In this document: piece by piece, positions 9,256-19,041 of the stretch | Layout of the letters: the number at the start of each line of letters is the position of its first letter | Numbering within the stretch: the stretch's first letter is position 1 | From: Methanobacterium sp. UBA375 | Lineage (GTDB): Archaea > Methanobacteriota > Methanobacteria > Methanobacteriales > Methanobacteriaceae | DNA: 64,000 nucleotides | Reading direction: 5' to 3' | NCBI GenBank assembly: GCA_002495625.1 | Contig: DAGC01000005.1 | Coordinates: 1 to 64,000 of the forward strand | Made by a program: the position numbers and the translations under genes | The notes under the pieces: model-generated | The model's database searches: none | What the model was told of the DNA's origin: nothing | What the model saw: the letters and a program-made list of their open reading frames with translations, nothing else

Positions 9256-9328
9256 TAGATTCACCTTAAATAAAAAGCATAAAAAAGGGGAAGTATTTTA
9301 ATATTTTTAAGTCTCTAAGAGATTTATT

Positions 9329-9766
9329 TCATAATCCTCTTATCCAGAGGGTAATTTGACCTATATACGGAATTATAAACAGGTTTTCACCCGGATTTTC
9401 TCCGAAGGAGATGACCTTGGCTTGGATCTGTTCTGGATATACTGGTGCCTGATCAGGGCCTGGATTGTTATCACCCTTGATTACGTAATATAATCTTCCA
9501 TCTGGGCTGGTTCCTTTTTCTATGATACGGTGGATCACTGGTTCGGGGAACCAGGTTGCATCATAGATTACTACGTCTCCTACCTCTAAATTGGTGGTGT
9601 TTAATTCAGATAGGCCGAAAAAATTAGCCTTTTGAATGACTACCACATCTCCTCTGGCGAAGGTAGGTTCCATACTCCCGGAAACCACCACGTTTAAGTG
9701 TTGGGCCAGGAGAATTCCAATAATAATAATTGCAACGTAGCTTAGTATTTCCTTGGTATCCGTCAT
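9329..9766 (-). CDS. signal peptidase I, archaeal/ER type
   Basis: Membrane serine protease that removes signal peptides from exported proteins. One N-terminal membrane helix (about residues 6-22) precedes box B SGSMEPTF with catalytic S31. The usual bacterial lysine is replaced by histidine (VIHRI, H79), the hallmark of the archaeal/ER Sec11 type, and KGDNNPGPD supplies the acidic residue. 145 residues is short but complete. The start has AAGGTGA five bases upstream, and this site overlaps the end of ilvD (stop at 9776), so the two are coupled. Confidence 0.92.
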   Translation of the reverse strand: MTDTKEILSYVAIIIIGILLAQHLNVVVSGSMEPTFARGDVVVIQKANFFGLSELNTTNLEVGDVVIYDATWFPEPVIHRIIEKGTSPDGRLYYVIKGDNNPGPDQAPVYPEQIQAKVISFGENPGENLFIIPYIGQITLWIRGL

Positions 9767-9775
9767 AAATTCACC

Positions 9776-11431
9776 TTATTTAAGGATAGCTCCTTTATCT
9801 GCGGAAGTAGCGAGTTTCCTGTACCGGGCTAGCCATCCTTTAACATGTCTATCCGGTTTAACAGCTTTTTTAATCCTTTCATCTATCTCTTCTGGTGTAA
9901 CTTTAATATCCAACTTTCTCAGGGGTATATCTATTTTGATGATATCACCATCTTCGACTGCTGCTAGGGGTCCCTCAGCAGCTGCTTCCGGGGATACATG
10001 GCCAACACACGGGCCTCGGGTACCTCCTGAGAATCTTCCATCAGTTATAAGTGCCACAGATTTTATTCCCATTCCAGATATTGCGGAGGTGGGGTTTAAC
10101 ATCTCTCTCATACCAGGACCGCCTTTAGGCCCCTCATATCTAATTATAATTACGTCTCCTTCCTTTATCTCGCCCTGATTTATGGCGTTAACACATTCTT
10201 CTTCACTCTCATAAACCCGGGCAGGACCTTCATGGACCAGCATATCCGAATCAATCGCGCCTTGTTTTACAACCGCCCCATCAGGTGCCAGGTTACCCTT
10301 TAAAATAGCCAGTCCTCCTTCCTTGTGGACTGGATTATCCAGGGGCTTGATTATTTCACTGTCTAATACACTGGCATCTTTTATATTATCCTTAAGACTT
10401 TGTGCAGTACAGGTTAAAACTTCATCATTTAATTCCTTTTCTAGAACTTTTAGAACTGCGGGAATGCCCCCGGCCTGTTCCAGATCTAGCATGGTGTGCT
10501 TCCCAGAGGGGCTTATAGAAGCTATATGCGGTATCTTCTTATTGTATTCTTCAAAGAGGTCCAGATTTACCTTAACTCCTTTATCTTCCAGTTCATACGC
10601 GATAGCAGGTAAGTGTAACGTGGTGTTGGTGGATCCTCCCAGTGCTAAATCAACCATAACGGCGTTTTCAAAGGCTTCCTGGGTCATTATCTGGGATGGT
10701 GTGAGGTTTTTCTCCAGGAGTTTGAGGATCTGTCGGCCTGATGATCGGGCGATCTGTATTTTCTTCCCGGAAACAGCGTGGCTGCTGGCGCATCCTGGTA
10801 AACTCATACCCATTGCTTCTGTAAGACAGGCCATGGTGTTGGCGGTAAATAGTCCGGCGCATGAACCCGCACCCGGGCAGGCGCATTTTTCCAGTTCCCT
10901 TAACTCTTCTTCAGTCATTTTACCGGCGTTAACCGCGCCGACTGCTTCGTAGACATTTATGAGATCCACTGGTTCATCTTTAAATATTCCCGGTAGCATG
11001 GGTCCCCCGGTAACTACGATGGAGGGTATGTCCAGCCTGGCAGCGGCCATGAGCATTCCTGGGACTATTTTATCACAGGTTGGGATTAGAACCAGGGCAT
11101 CGAACTGGTGTGCCTGGGCCATGCTTTCCACAGTGTCTGCCACTATCTCCCGGGAGGCCAGGGAGTAACGCATGCCTTCATGGTTCATGGCGATACCGTC
11201 ACAGATGGCCATGGTAGAAAATTCAAAGGGCACGCCACCCGCCTGACTTATACCTAACTTAACTGCTTCAGCTATTTGATTAAGATGAATATGTCCGGGT
11301 ACTATATCTGTGAAGCTGTTAGCTACACCGATGAAAGGTTTTTTCATTTCCTCCTCGGTTATACCGCAGGCGCGCAGCAAAGATCTGTGGGGTGCTCTTT
11401 GTAAGCCTTTTTTAATGGTATCGCTTCTCAT
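9776..11431 (-). CDS. ilvD: dihydroxy-acid dehydratase
   Basis: Iron-sulfur dehydratase of valine/isoleucine synthesis, converting dihydroxy acids to 2-oxo acids. Cluster cysteines are seen in PTCDKIVPGM and in CACPGAGSCAGLFTANTM; the C-terminal region has GRFSGGTRGPCVGHVSPEAA, typical of IlvD/Edd. Length (551) is normal. It lies 5 kb from ilvB-ilvN-ilvC and is paired with signal peptidase, not with the other ilv genes. The start has only a weak ribosome-binding site. Confidence 0.95.
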   Translation of the reverse strand: MRSDTIKKGLQRAPHRSLLRACGITEEEMKKPFIGVANSFTDIVPGHIHLNQIAEAVKLGISQAGGVPFEFSTMAICDGIAMNHEGMRYSLASREIVADTVESMAQAHQFDALVLIPTCDKIVPGMLMAAARLDIPSIVVTGGPMLPGIFKDEPVDLINVYEAVGAVNAGKMTEEELRELEKCACPGAGSCAGLFTANTMACLTEAMGMSLPGCASSHAVSGKKIQIARSSGRQILKLLEKNLTPSQIMTQEAFENAVMVDLALGGSTNTTLHLPAIAYELEDKGVKVNLDLFEEYNKKIPHIASISPSGKHTMLDLEQAGGIPAVLKVLEKELNDEVLTCTAQSLKDNIKDASVLDSEIIKPLDNPVHKEGGLAILKGNLAPDGAVVKQGAIDSDMLVHEGPARVYESEEECVNAINQGEIKEGDVIIIRYEGPKGGPGMREMLNPTSAISGMGIKSVALITDGRFSGGTRGPCVGHVSPEAAAEGPLAAVEDGDIIKIDIPLRKLDIKVTPEEIDERIKKAVKPDRHVKGWLARYRKLATSADKGAILK

Positions 11432-11687
11432 TCTATCAACTTGAATCTGTTCTCTATGTTGAAAAATTAATTTTTTTAAAATAATGCTTCATTATTGATT
11501 ATTATATAAGTTAAGGGCATCAAAATTTACTAAAAAACATGTTTTTTAAAATTTTTTTACTCCTTTATTAATATCGTTTACATAATTTAAATATCATCAT
11601 ATTAATAAAACGATTATGTTACAGACCATGATCAAATTAAAATTACGCATCTAAATTTAACTCATGATATAAAATTGGTGATAAAAA

Positions 11688-13512
<1,825 letters not shown>

Positions 13513-13514
<2 letters not shown>

Positions 13515-13536
13515 GGATAAGTTTTTTATCCTTTTC
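13513..13536 (+). terminator. thrS terminator hairpin
   Basis: A perfect 8-bp stem (AAGGATAA at 13513-13520 and TTATCCTT at 13526-13533) around a 5-base T-rich loop overlaps the thrS stop and is followed by TTC and A/T-rich sequence. Confidence 0.6.
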
Positions 13537-13616
13537 ATTAAAATTTCTTAAAATTTTCCTTTTTTAATTATTTCTAGTTTTCTACAAAATTAGCTTAAAT
13601 AACGCCCTATTTCAAC

Positions 13617-13630
13617 GATAAATATTTATA
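13617..13630 (+). promoter_or_regulatory. TATA box of the parA-like gene
   Basis: GATAAATATTTATA matches an archaeal TATA box. A transcription start 25 bp downstream would fall inside heptad array A, so a protein bound there should block its own promoter. Confidence 0.45.
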
Positions 13631-13665
13631 TTATAACTTATAACTTATCATTTAGAAGTTATCAC
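13631..13665. repeat. heptad array A upstream of parA-like gene
   Basis: Five contiguous 7-bp units in strict phase, consensus TTATAAC with variants such as TTATCAC and TTAGAAG. It fills the leader between the TATA box and the ribosome-binding site of the parA-like gene. The same unit recurs after the operon and at 20.7-20.9 kb. Likely a binding array for the operon's own small DNA-binding partner (inference). Confidence 0.6.
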
Positions 13666-13686
13666 TAAATGTGGGAGGATTGTTTT

Positions 13687-14472
13687 ATGAGCGAGATTAT
13701 AGCTATATTAAACCAGAAGGGAGGATGTGGGAAAACTACAACTGCTGTAAACCTTGCAGCAGCACTGGCCCTTTCAGATAGAAATGTCCTGGTAATAGAT
13801 ATGGATCCCCAGGGTAACGCCACTACTGGGTTGGGAGTGGAGAAGAATGACCAAATAAATACTATCTATTCGGTTTTATCCGGGCAAAGCACCGTGGAAG
13901 AGTCCATAATACAAACCAGCATACCTCAACTGGATCTGTTGCCTAGTAATATCGACTTAAGCGGGGCGGAGCTGGAATTGAGTAAAACTATAGGGCCCCA
14001 TTCAATTTTAAAAGAAGCTGTGGATGGATATGTTGATAACTACGATTATATTTTCATAGATGTCCCACCATCCCTGGGATTGTTGACTCTAAATTCCATT
14101 GTAGCTTCAGACAGTGTTATCATACCAATACAAGCGGAATTTTATGCATTGGAGGGGATGGCTGATTTAATCCAGGCCATGGATCTGGTAAAAACCAGGT
14201 TGAACAGCCCTTCACCTATCAAGGGAATTCTTTTAACTCTATATGATTCCAGGACCCGTCTGGGCAGGGATGTTTACAACAACGTGAAACAATACTTTGG
14301 AGAGACTGAATACATCTTCAAAACCACCATTCCTCGTAATGTTAAGCTAGCGGAAGCACCCAGCCATGGAATACCCTGTATCCTGTATGATGAAGAATGC
14401 AGCGGTACAGAGGCCTACCAAAAACTGGCTAAGGAGATCATTCAAATGGAAGGCGGGGGTGACAACAAATGA
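13687..14472 (+). CDS. ParA/Soj-family partition ATPase
   Basis: A 261-residue P-loop ATPase of the ParA/MinD superfamily, Soj branch. The deviant Walker A KGGCGKTT is at residues 11-18, with the signature lysine K11; Walker A' is VLVIDMDPQGNATTG and Walker B is YIFIDVPPSLG. In the family, ATP-dependent dimers bind DNA nonspecifically and a ParB-type partner stimulates ATPase to move DNA. I chose 13687 since GGAGG lies eight bases upstream; an ATG at 13669 would put that site inside the gene. It overlaps the next gene by 4 bp. Closest in kind to chromosomal ParA or Sulfolobus SegA; distinct from MinD, as no C-terminal amphipathic helix is seen. Confidence 0.9.
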   Translation: MSEIIAILNQKGGCGKTTTAVNLAAALALSDRNVLVIDMDPQGNATTGLGVEKNDQINTIYSVLSGQSTVEESIIQTSIPQLDLLPSNIDLSGAELELSKTIGPHSILKEAVDGYVDNYDYIFIDVPPSLGLLTLNSIVASDSVIIPIQAEFYALEGMADLIQAMDLVKTRLNSPSPIKGILLTLYDSRTRLGRDVYNNVKQYFGETEYIFKTTIPRNVKLAEAPSHGIPCILYDEECSGTEAYQKLAKEIIQMEGGGDNK

Positions 14473-14897
14473 CACCCAGAAAAAAGCCGGAAAATGCCCT
14501 TGGTAAAGGATTAGACGCCCTTATAAGGAAGGATTACCTGGACGAGGACGAGGAAAAACCAAAAAAATCAGGGAAAAAACAGGCAAAAAGCACTGGTTCT
14601 ACAAAAACCTCAGTGAAAGATAAAAAATCAGAAACTGCTGAAACTGATGTTAACACACAAATACAGGAATCACCAACTCCCAGCGTAGATGATAATATTG
14701 TCGATGCAGTACTTTTAGAAGTGCATAAGAATCCACGGATATCATTATGGTCTGCTAAATCAGCGGCAGTTTTAAGGTTTTTAAAGAAGACAAAACCCGA
14801 GTTCAGCATAAGCAATGAGGCATCACTCCTCATTGAGGAAGCTGTGAAGGATAGACACCCTGATATCTGGAAAATATTCGAGGAAAAGGGGTTATAA
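14469..14897 (+). CDS. small ParB-N-terminus-like partner of the ParA ATPase
   Basis: A 142-residue protein whose start (residues 10-19, ALGKGLDALI) copies the conserved N-terminal tip of bacterial ParB, the part that contacts and stimulates ParA. A Lys/Ser/Thr-rich, probably unfolded linker covers about residues 27-75. A helical C-terminal domain (about 77-142) carries a tryptophan- and lysine-rich stretch (NPRISLWSAKSAAVLRFL). The ParB CTPase/helix-turn-helix core is absent, so the short C-terminal domain must do any DNA binding. The ATGA overlap with the ATPase gene indicates coupled synthesis. Function as a SegB-like centromere binder is inference. Confidence 0.7.
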   Translation: MTPRKKPENALGKGLDALIRKDYLDEDEEKPKKSGKKQAKSTGSTKTSVKDKKSETAETDVNTQIQESPTPSVDDNIVDAVLLEVHKNPRISLWSAKSAAVLRFLKKTKPEFSISNEASLLIEEAVKDRHPDIWKIFEEKGL

Positions 14898-14962
14898 CTT
14901 AGAACTTATTAGTTATAAGTGCAACTGTTAAAACTTATAACTTATCTCTTATCACTTATAAC
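14892..14962. repeat. heptad array B downstream of the parA operon
   Basis: Two blocks of four in-phase 7-bp units (14892-14919 and 14935-14962) separated by 15 bp. Units follow TTATAAC with changes at positions 4, 5 and 7, and the second block is the most regular. The first unit overlaps the stop codon of the small partner gene. Together with array A it brackets the two-gene operon. Confidence 0.65.
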
Positions 14963-14994
14963 AGCGGATAAATGTCGAAAATAACATCTAAAAA

Positions 14995-16122
14995 TTAAAA
15001 TTCAAGGGTGGTCTGGTAGTTTTTATTTAATTTAATGAATGGTTCAGCTCTTTTAATGACCACACCAATATTTTTTAGCTCTTCTAATTTAAGGAAGTTT
15101 TTACCCAGTTTTCTGGATTGGATAATTCTTCTGGCTGATATTTTACCTATTCCCGGGACTCTGAGAAGATCTTTATAGGATGCTTCGTTGATCTCCACTG
15201 GGAAGTGTTCCTCATGTGCCTGGGCTGCCACATATTTAGGATCACTGTCCAAATTCAGGTTACCATCCTCATCAAAAACCAATTCTTTAAGGTCAAATCC
15301 ATAGGAATTCAGGAGGTGATCAGCCTGATATAGCCTTGGACTCCTTTTGGGATGGGGTTCTTCATGGGACTCCAGTGGAGTGTCTTTAACTGCTTCAAAT
15401 GGGCTGAAATAGCTTCTTTTAAGGTCCATCTTTTCATATAACCAGTTGGCCTTCTCCAGGATCTGCTGGTCTGTCTCATCACCAGCGCCTACCAGAAACT
15501 GGGTGGTCTGTCCCGAGGGGGAGAATTCTTTGTTGCCCTTGAGGAGCCTTTTGATCCACTTCATACGCCTTAAAATATCTGTATCATAATTTTTAGTTGT
15601 GGAAAGATTCTCCATTCCTTCAGGGGTGGCTGCTTCCAGGTTGATGCTAACCCGGTCTGCTAAACTAACAGCCCTTTTAATTAAATCATAGGGGCTGCCT
15701 GGTAGAATCTTTAAATGGATATACCCCTGGTATCCATGGTCCATCCTTAATTTATGGGCCACTTCCACCATGTTCTCCATGGAATATTCTGGATCCTGGG
15801 GGATGCCAGAACTTAAAAATAACCCCTCAACCAACCGGTTATTATAATAATCAAGGAAAATGGAAGTAACATCTCCAGGTGAAAATTCTACCCGGTTAAA
15901 ACTATGTTTATTATGATTAATGCAGTATCTACAGTCATTTGAGCATTTATTGGTCATTAATACTTTAAATAGGGGCACTGTGCACCCGTCTCTGGTGCTG
16001 GCATTGTATATGCCGGGTAATTGCTTTGCCAGGAAGTTATCGACGTTGGTGTTGATGTAGCTGCACCGGTCGAACTTGGCACTTTCACCCAGAATTTCCA
16101 ATTTTTTGCTCAAATTAGTCAT
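14995..16122 (-). CDS. radical SAM protein with helix-hairpin-helix tail (putative DNA modification/repair)
   Basis: A 375-residue radical SAM enzyme. The cluster motif CSNDCRYC (spacing CX3CX2C) is near residue 58 and is followed by a TIM-barrel core. The C-terminal 60 residues hold a helix-hairpin-helix (LLRVPGIGKISARRII), a nonspecific DNA-binding element. This layout matches the family annotated as putative DNA modification/repair radical SAM protein. In bacteria that family often sits beside a uracil-DNA-glycosylase-like gene; none is next to it here. No clear ribosome-binding site precedes the ATG. The substrate is unknown. Confidence 0.82.
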   Translation of the reverse strand: MTNLSKKLEILGESAKFDRCSYINTNVDNFLAKQLPGIYNASTRDGCTVPLFKVLMTNKCSNDCRYCINHNKHSFNRVEFSPGDVTSIFLDYYNNRLVEGLFLSSGIPQDPEYSMENMVEVAHKLRMDHGYQGYIHLKILPGSPYDLIKRAVSLADRVSINLEAATPEGMENLSTTKNYDTDILRRMKWIKRLLKGNKEFSPSGQTTQFLVGAGDETDQQILEKANWLYEKMDLKRSYFSPFEAVKDTPLESHEEPHPKRSPRLYQADHLLNSYGFDLKELVFDEDGNLNLDSDPKYVAAQAHEEHFPVEINEASYKDLLRVPGIGKISARRIIQSRKLGKNFLKLEELKNIGVVIKRAEPFIKLNKNYQTTLEF

Positions 16123-16240
16123 GGTCTATCTTGACTATTTTTCTGTTATTTAATATAGTTCAATCTATGGGTAGAGCAGATAAGATATACTACAAGGTAA
16201 ATTTTATGAAAATGAAAATTATTTTTCCCAGACAAATCTT

Positions 16241-16250
16241 ATTTAAATAA
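16241..16250 (+). promoter_or_regulatory. TATA box of cfbB
   Basis: ATTTAAATAA centred 24 bp before the cfbB ATG. Since archaeal transcription starts about 25 bp after the box and no Shine-Dalgarno site is present, the mRNA is probably leaderless. Confidence 0.5.
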
Positions 16251-16269
16251 AATCATTCCTAATAATAAT

Positions 16270-17619
16270 ATGAGATTAGTCCTTGCAGGAACAGGAAGCG
16301 CTGTAGGAAAAACAACCATCGCTACAGGGATAATGAAAGCATTATCCGACGAATACACCGTGCAACCCTTTAAAGTCGGCCCGGATTATATAGATCCCAC
16401 CTATCACACCCTGGCCACCGGTAACTATTCCCGGAACCTGGACTCCTTTTTCATGACCGACGGACAGATCAGGCAGGGATTTGAAAGAGGCATGAAGATT
16501 TCCGATGCTGATTTTGGGATAATTGAGGGTGTAAGAGGCTTATATGAGGGTATCAGTGCTACAGGCGATGTGGGTAACACGGCATCCATTGCCAAGGCAC
16601 TGGACGCCCCGGTGGTATTAATTTTAAATTCTCGAAGCCTGGTCAAAAGCGCTGCCGCTGTTGTTCTGGGATTTAAAGCCTTGGATCCCACCATCAATAT
16701 CCAAGGAGTTATTCTAAATCAGGTTAAAAACCGCAAACACTACCTGAAAACCAAGGAAGCCGTGGAAACACTGGCCAAAACTGAAGTGGTAGGGGGTATA
16801 CCCCGCAGTGATGCCATTAGAGTGGAAGACAGACACTTGGGCTTGGTACCTGCCGTGGAAAGGGAAAACATTTTAGGATCCATCAATAAATGGGGTGAAA
16901 TGGTAAAGGACTACATAGACTTGGACAACCTTATCTCCCTGATGAAAGACGCAAATAAGCTTCCCCTGGGAAGGGAAAGCCTGTGGGAGACCCAGAACGG
17001 GCAGAAGGTTAAACTGGGCGTGGCTATGGATGAAGTTTTCACCTTCTATTACCGTGATAATTTAGATGCCCTGGAAGAAAACCAGGCCGAACTGGTTTAC
17101 TTCAGCCCCCTCCATGATGAAGAATTACCGGACGTGGACGGGGTTTATATCGGTGGAGGATATCCGGAAATATTCGCCCATGAACTGGAGGGTAACCAGT
17201 CCATGCGGGATTCTATTTTAAAATTCCACAGGGAAGGAAGGCCAATCTATGCTGAATGCGGTGGACTCATGTACGTCTGCCGCTCCATAAACCATCATAA
17301 GATGTGTAACATATTTGGTTACGACTCGTTCATGACCAAAAAGCCACAGGCCTTAAGTTACGTTATCTCTAAAGCCAACAGAAAGAGCATAGTCGCAGAT
17401 AAAGACGATATCATCAAAGGACATGAGTTCCATTACTCAAAGGTTGATATAAAGGATGTAAACCCCGAGTTTGCCTTTAAAATCTTAAGAGGAAAGGGTA
17501 TCATCAACCAACAGGACGGTATGATGTCTAAAAATACCGTGGCAAGCTACATTCACACCCATACCGCCGCCTATCCTTCATTTGCTTCGAATTTCACCAC
17601 CAGTGCAGGAGAACTGTGA
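16270..17619 (+). CDS. cfbB: Ni-sirohydrochlorin a,c-diamide synthase (CbiA family)
   Basis: Glutamine-dependent amidation of the a and c acetate side chains of Ni-sirohydrochlorin, a step towards coenzyme F430 of methyl-CoM reductase. The N-terminal dethiobiotin-synthetase-like ATPase has the P-loop GTGSAVGKTT at residues 7-16. The C-terminal class I glutamine amidotransferase domain has GGGYPEIFAHEL and the nucleophile in AECGGLMYVC. At 449 residues it is complete, with canonical domain order. The related CbiA acts on cobyrinic acid for B12; in methanogens this form is assigned to F430, and dual use cannot be excluded. Confidence 0.88.
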   Translation: MRLVLAGTGSAVGKTTIATGIMKALSDEYTVQPFKVGPDYIDPTYHTLATGNYSRNLDSFFMTDGQIRQGFERGMKISDADFGIIEGVRGLYEGISATGDVGNTASIAKALDAPVVLILNSRSLVKSAAAVVLGFKALDPTINIQGVILNQVKNRKHYLKTKEAVETLAKTEVVGGIPRSDAIRVEDRHLGLVPAVERENILGSINKWGEMVKDYIDLDNLISLMKDANKLPLGRESLWETQNGQKVKLGVAMDEVFTFYYRDNLDALEENQAELVYFSPLHDEELPDVDGVYIGGGYPEIFAHELEGNQSMRDSILKFHREGRPIYAECGGLMYVCRSINHHKMCNIFGYDSFMTKKPQALSYVISKANRKSIVADKDDIIKGHEFHYSKVDIKDVNPEFAFKILRGKGIINQQDGMMSKNTVASYIHTHTAAYPSFASNFTTSAGEL

Positions 17620-17672
17620 ACCTATTTTATGGAAAAATTTAGAGACTGAAAATTTTAGGAGACCAGATAAAT

Positions 17673-18860
17673 TTGACATTCTCTGAAAAGTTAAATAAGA
17701 AACTCAACGAAGTGGATATCTTCTCCCCCTACATCATAGTAGTGTTTATAATAATCTACGTTCTTCTGGCTGCTTTGGGCTATTATTACCATATCCGAAA
17801 CCTGGATTGGGCCGATTCTATCACCTATTATTATATAATCTTTGGAGTGGCAATTTTCATCCTGGGACTGTCCTTCCCTAGAATCATAGGCAACTTTAAG
17901 AAATTCACCCTAAAGATAGACAGTGCCAAGGAGAAATCCAGCTGGTACTCTAAAGTAAAACTTCTTGTGGATGAGAGGGTCCTTTTTTCTTTAGTTATCC
18001 TGGCTCTTATCTTACAGGGTGCAAACCTGGTCTTACTTGGCGGTATCCCATTACTCAGTGGGTACCTCAAATTTCAGGCCACAACGGATCTGTGGAGGAT
18101 TGCTTACGTCATCTTCCTCCCAGCCTTAAACCTGTTACTCGCAAAATATCCTCGTAAATGGTATTACATCTTATTTGTTGTTGGATTAATACTTTTCGCT
18201 ATAAACGGCTACCGCACATCCTCAATGGCCATCATATTAAGCGTAATAATCACCACCTATTATACCATGCGTCTTAAAGCGAAATATGTCCTCCTTTTAA
18301 TCATATTAATGGCAATAATAGGCATCGCACTGGGCTATATAGCAGTGAAAGCTATCCAGTGGCAGACCTGGGTTTTAAATCCACTGGAACTGGTATTTTA
18401 CCGGGCGGGTTTCACCATGATGGTCCTGGATAAAATCACGCACATGCCAGGATTTACTGGTGGAGAACTCTTCTATCAGGCGCTTACTGGAGGACATCCG
18501 AGGGTTACTGTGGGATATGTGGCTTTACCTTCTTTTTATCAACCAGGAAGTGGCATCACCACCAGTATAACTTCCACCCTCTTCGGACCGGCTATTCTAG
18601 ATTTCGGTGCATGGGGCCTGGCAGTACAGATGTTTTTACTGGGATTGGTACTCCGATTCATGCACAGTGCACAGAAAATAGCGGGAGGTGCATTTATAGG
18701 TTTATACGCCATAATACTTGCCCATACCCTGATCTGGATAGAAACAGGCCCTACAGATAGTATGGTATGGTTATTCTACTCGTTGGGGATAATATCTCTT
18801 CTGATATTTACATGGCTTTATCTCAGGAGAAATCAAGCTTTAAATGGTCAAAGTGCTTAA
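17673..18860 (+). CDS. oligosaccharide repeat-unit polymerase-like membrane protein
   Basis: A 395-residue integral membrane protein with about 10-12 hydrophobic helices, starting with one at about residues 19-39 (PYIIVVFIIIYVLLAALGYY). Overall form and the extracytoplasmic loop near residues 255-300 (MPGFTGGELFYQ, then SGITTSITSTLFGPA) fit the O-antigen/oligosaccharide repeat polymerase group (Wzy-like), suggesting assembly of surface glycans. The start is TTG with AGGAG about ten bases upstream; no ATG occurs nearby. It follows cfbB by 53 bp, but a shared role is unlikely. Sequence identity in this group is weak, so the exact function is uncertain. Confidence 0.68.
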   Translation: MTFSEKLNKKLNEVDIFSPYIIVVFIIIYVLLAALGYYYHIRNLDWADSITYYYIIFGVAIFILGLSFPRIIGNFKKFTLKIDSAKEKSSWYSKVKLLVDERVLFSLVILALILQGANLVLLGGIPLLSGYLKFQATTDLWRIAYVIFLPALNLLLAKYPRKWYYILFVVGLILFAINGYRTSSMAIILSVIITTYYTMRLKAKYVLLLIILMAIIGIALGYIAVKAIQWQTWVLNPLELVFYRAGFTMMVLDKITHMPGFTGGELFYQALTGGHPRVTVGYVALPSFYQPGSGITTSITSTLFGPAILDFGAWGLAVQMFLLGLVLRFMHSAQKIAGGAFIGLYAIILAHTLIWIETGPTDSMVWLFYSLGIISLLIFTWLYLRRNQALNGQSA

Positions 18861-18966
18861 ATTAAATCTTGTATAAAAACTAATTTTACACTGGAAATCA
18901 TCGTCTAATTTTAACATAAAAGTATTACTCTATAATTAGGTCTAAAAGTTCCCATTCCAACTATCC

Positions 18967-18975
18967 TATATAAAT
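18967..18975 (+). promoter_or_regulatory. TATA box of mtd
   Basis: TATATAAAT in an AT-rich spacer 67 bp before the mtd ATG, implying a leader of roughly 45 nt. Confidence 0.5.
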
Positions 18976-19041
18976 ATGATTTAAAAAAATTAAATCAAAA
19001 AATACTTATTTGATTATCCAGATAGCAAAATCGGTGATAAA

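Noticed and set aside
13669..13687. Upstream ATG at 13669 as the start of the parA-like gene
   Set aside because: The strong GGAGG lies between the two ATGs and serves the one at 13687, where the family's usual N-terminus begins.
14892..14962. Heptad arrays as a CRISPR array
   Set aside because: Units are 7 bp with no spacers between them and vary in sequence; no cas genes are in the window.
16270..17619. cfbB as cobyrinic acid synthase for B12 only
   Set aside because: In methanogens the CbiA-like form is assigned to F430 synthesis, though both roles cannot be excluded by sequence alone.
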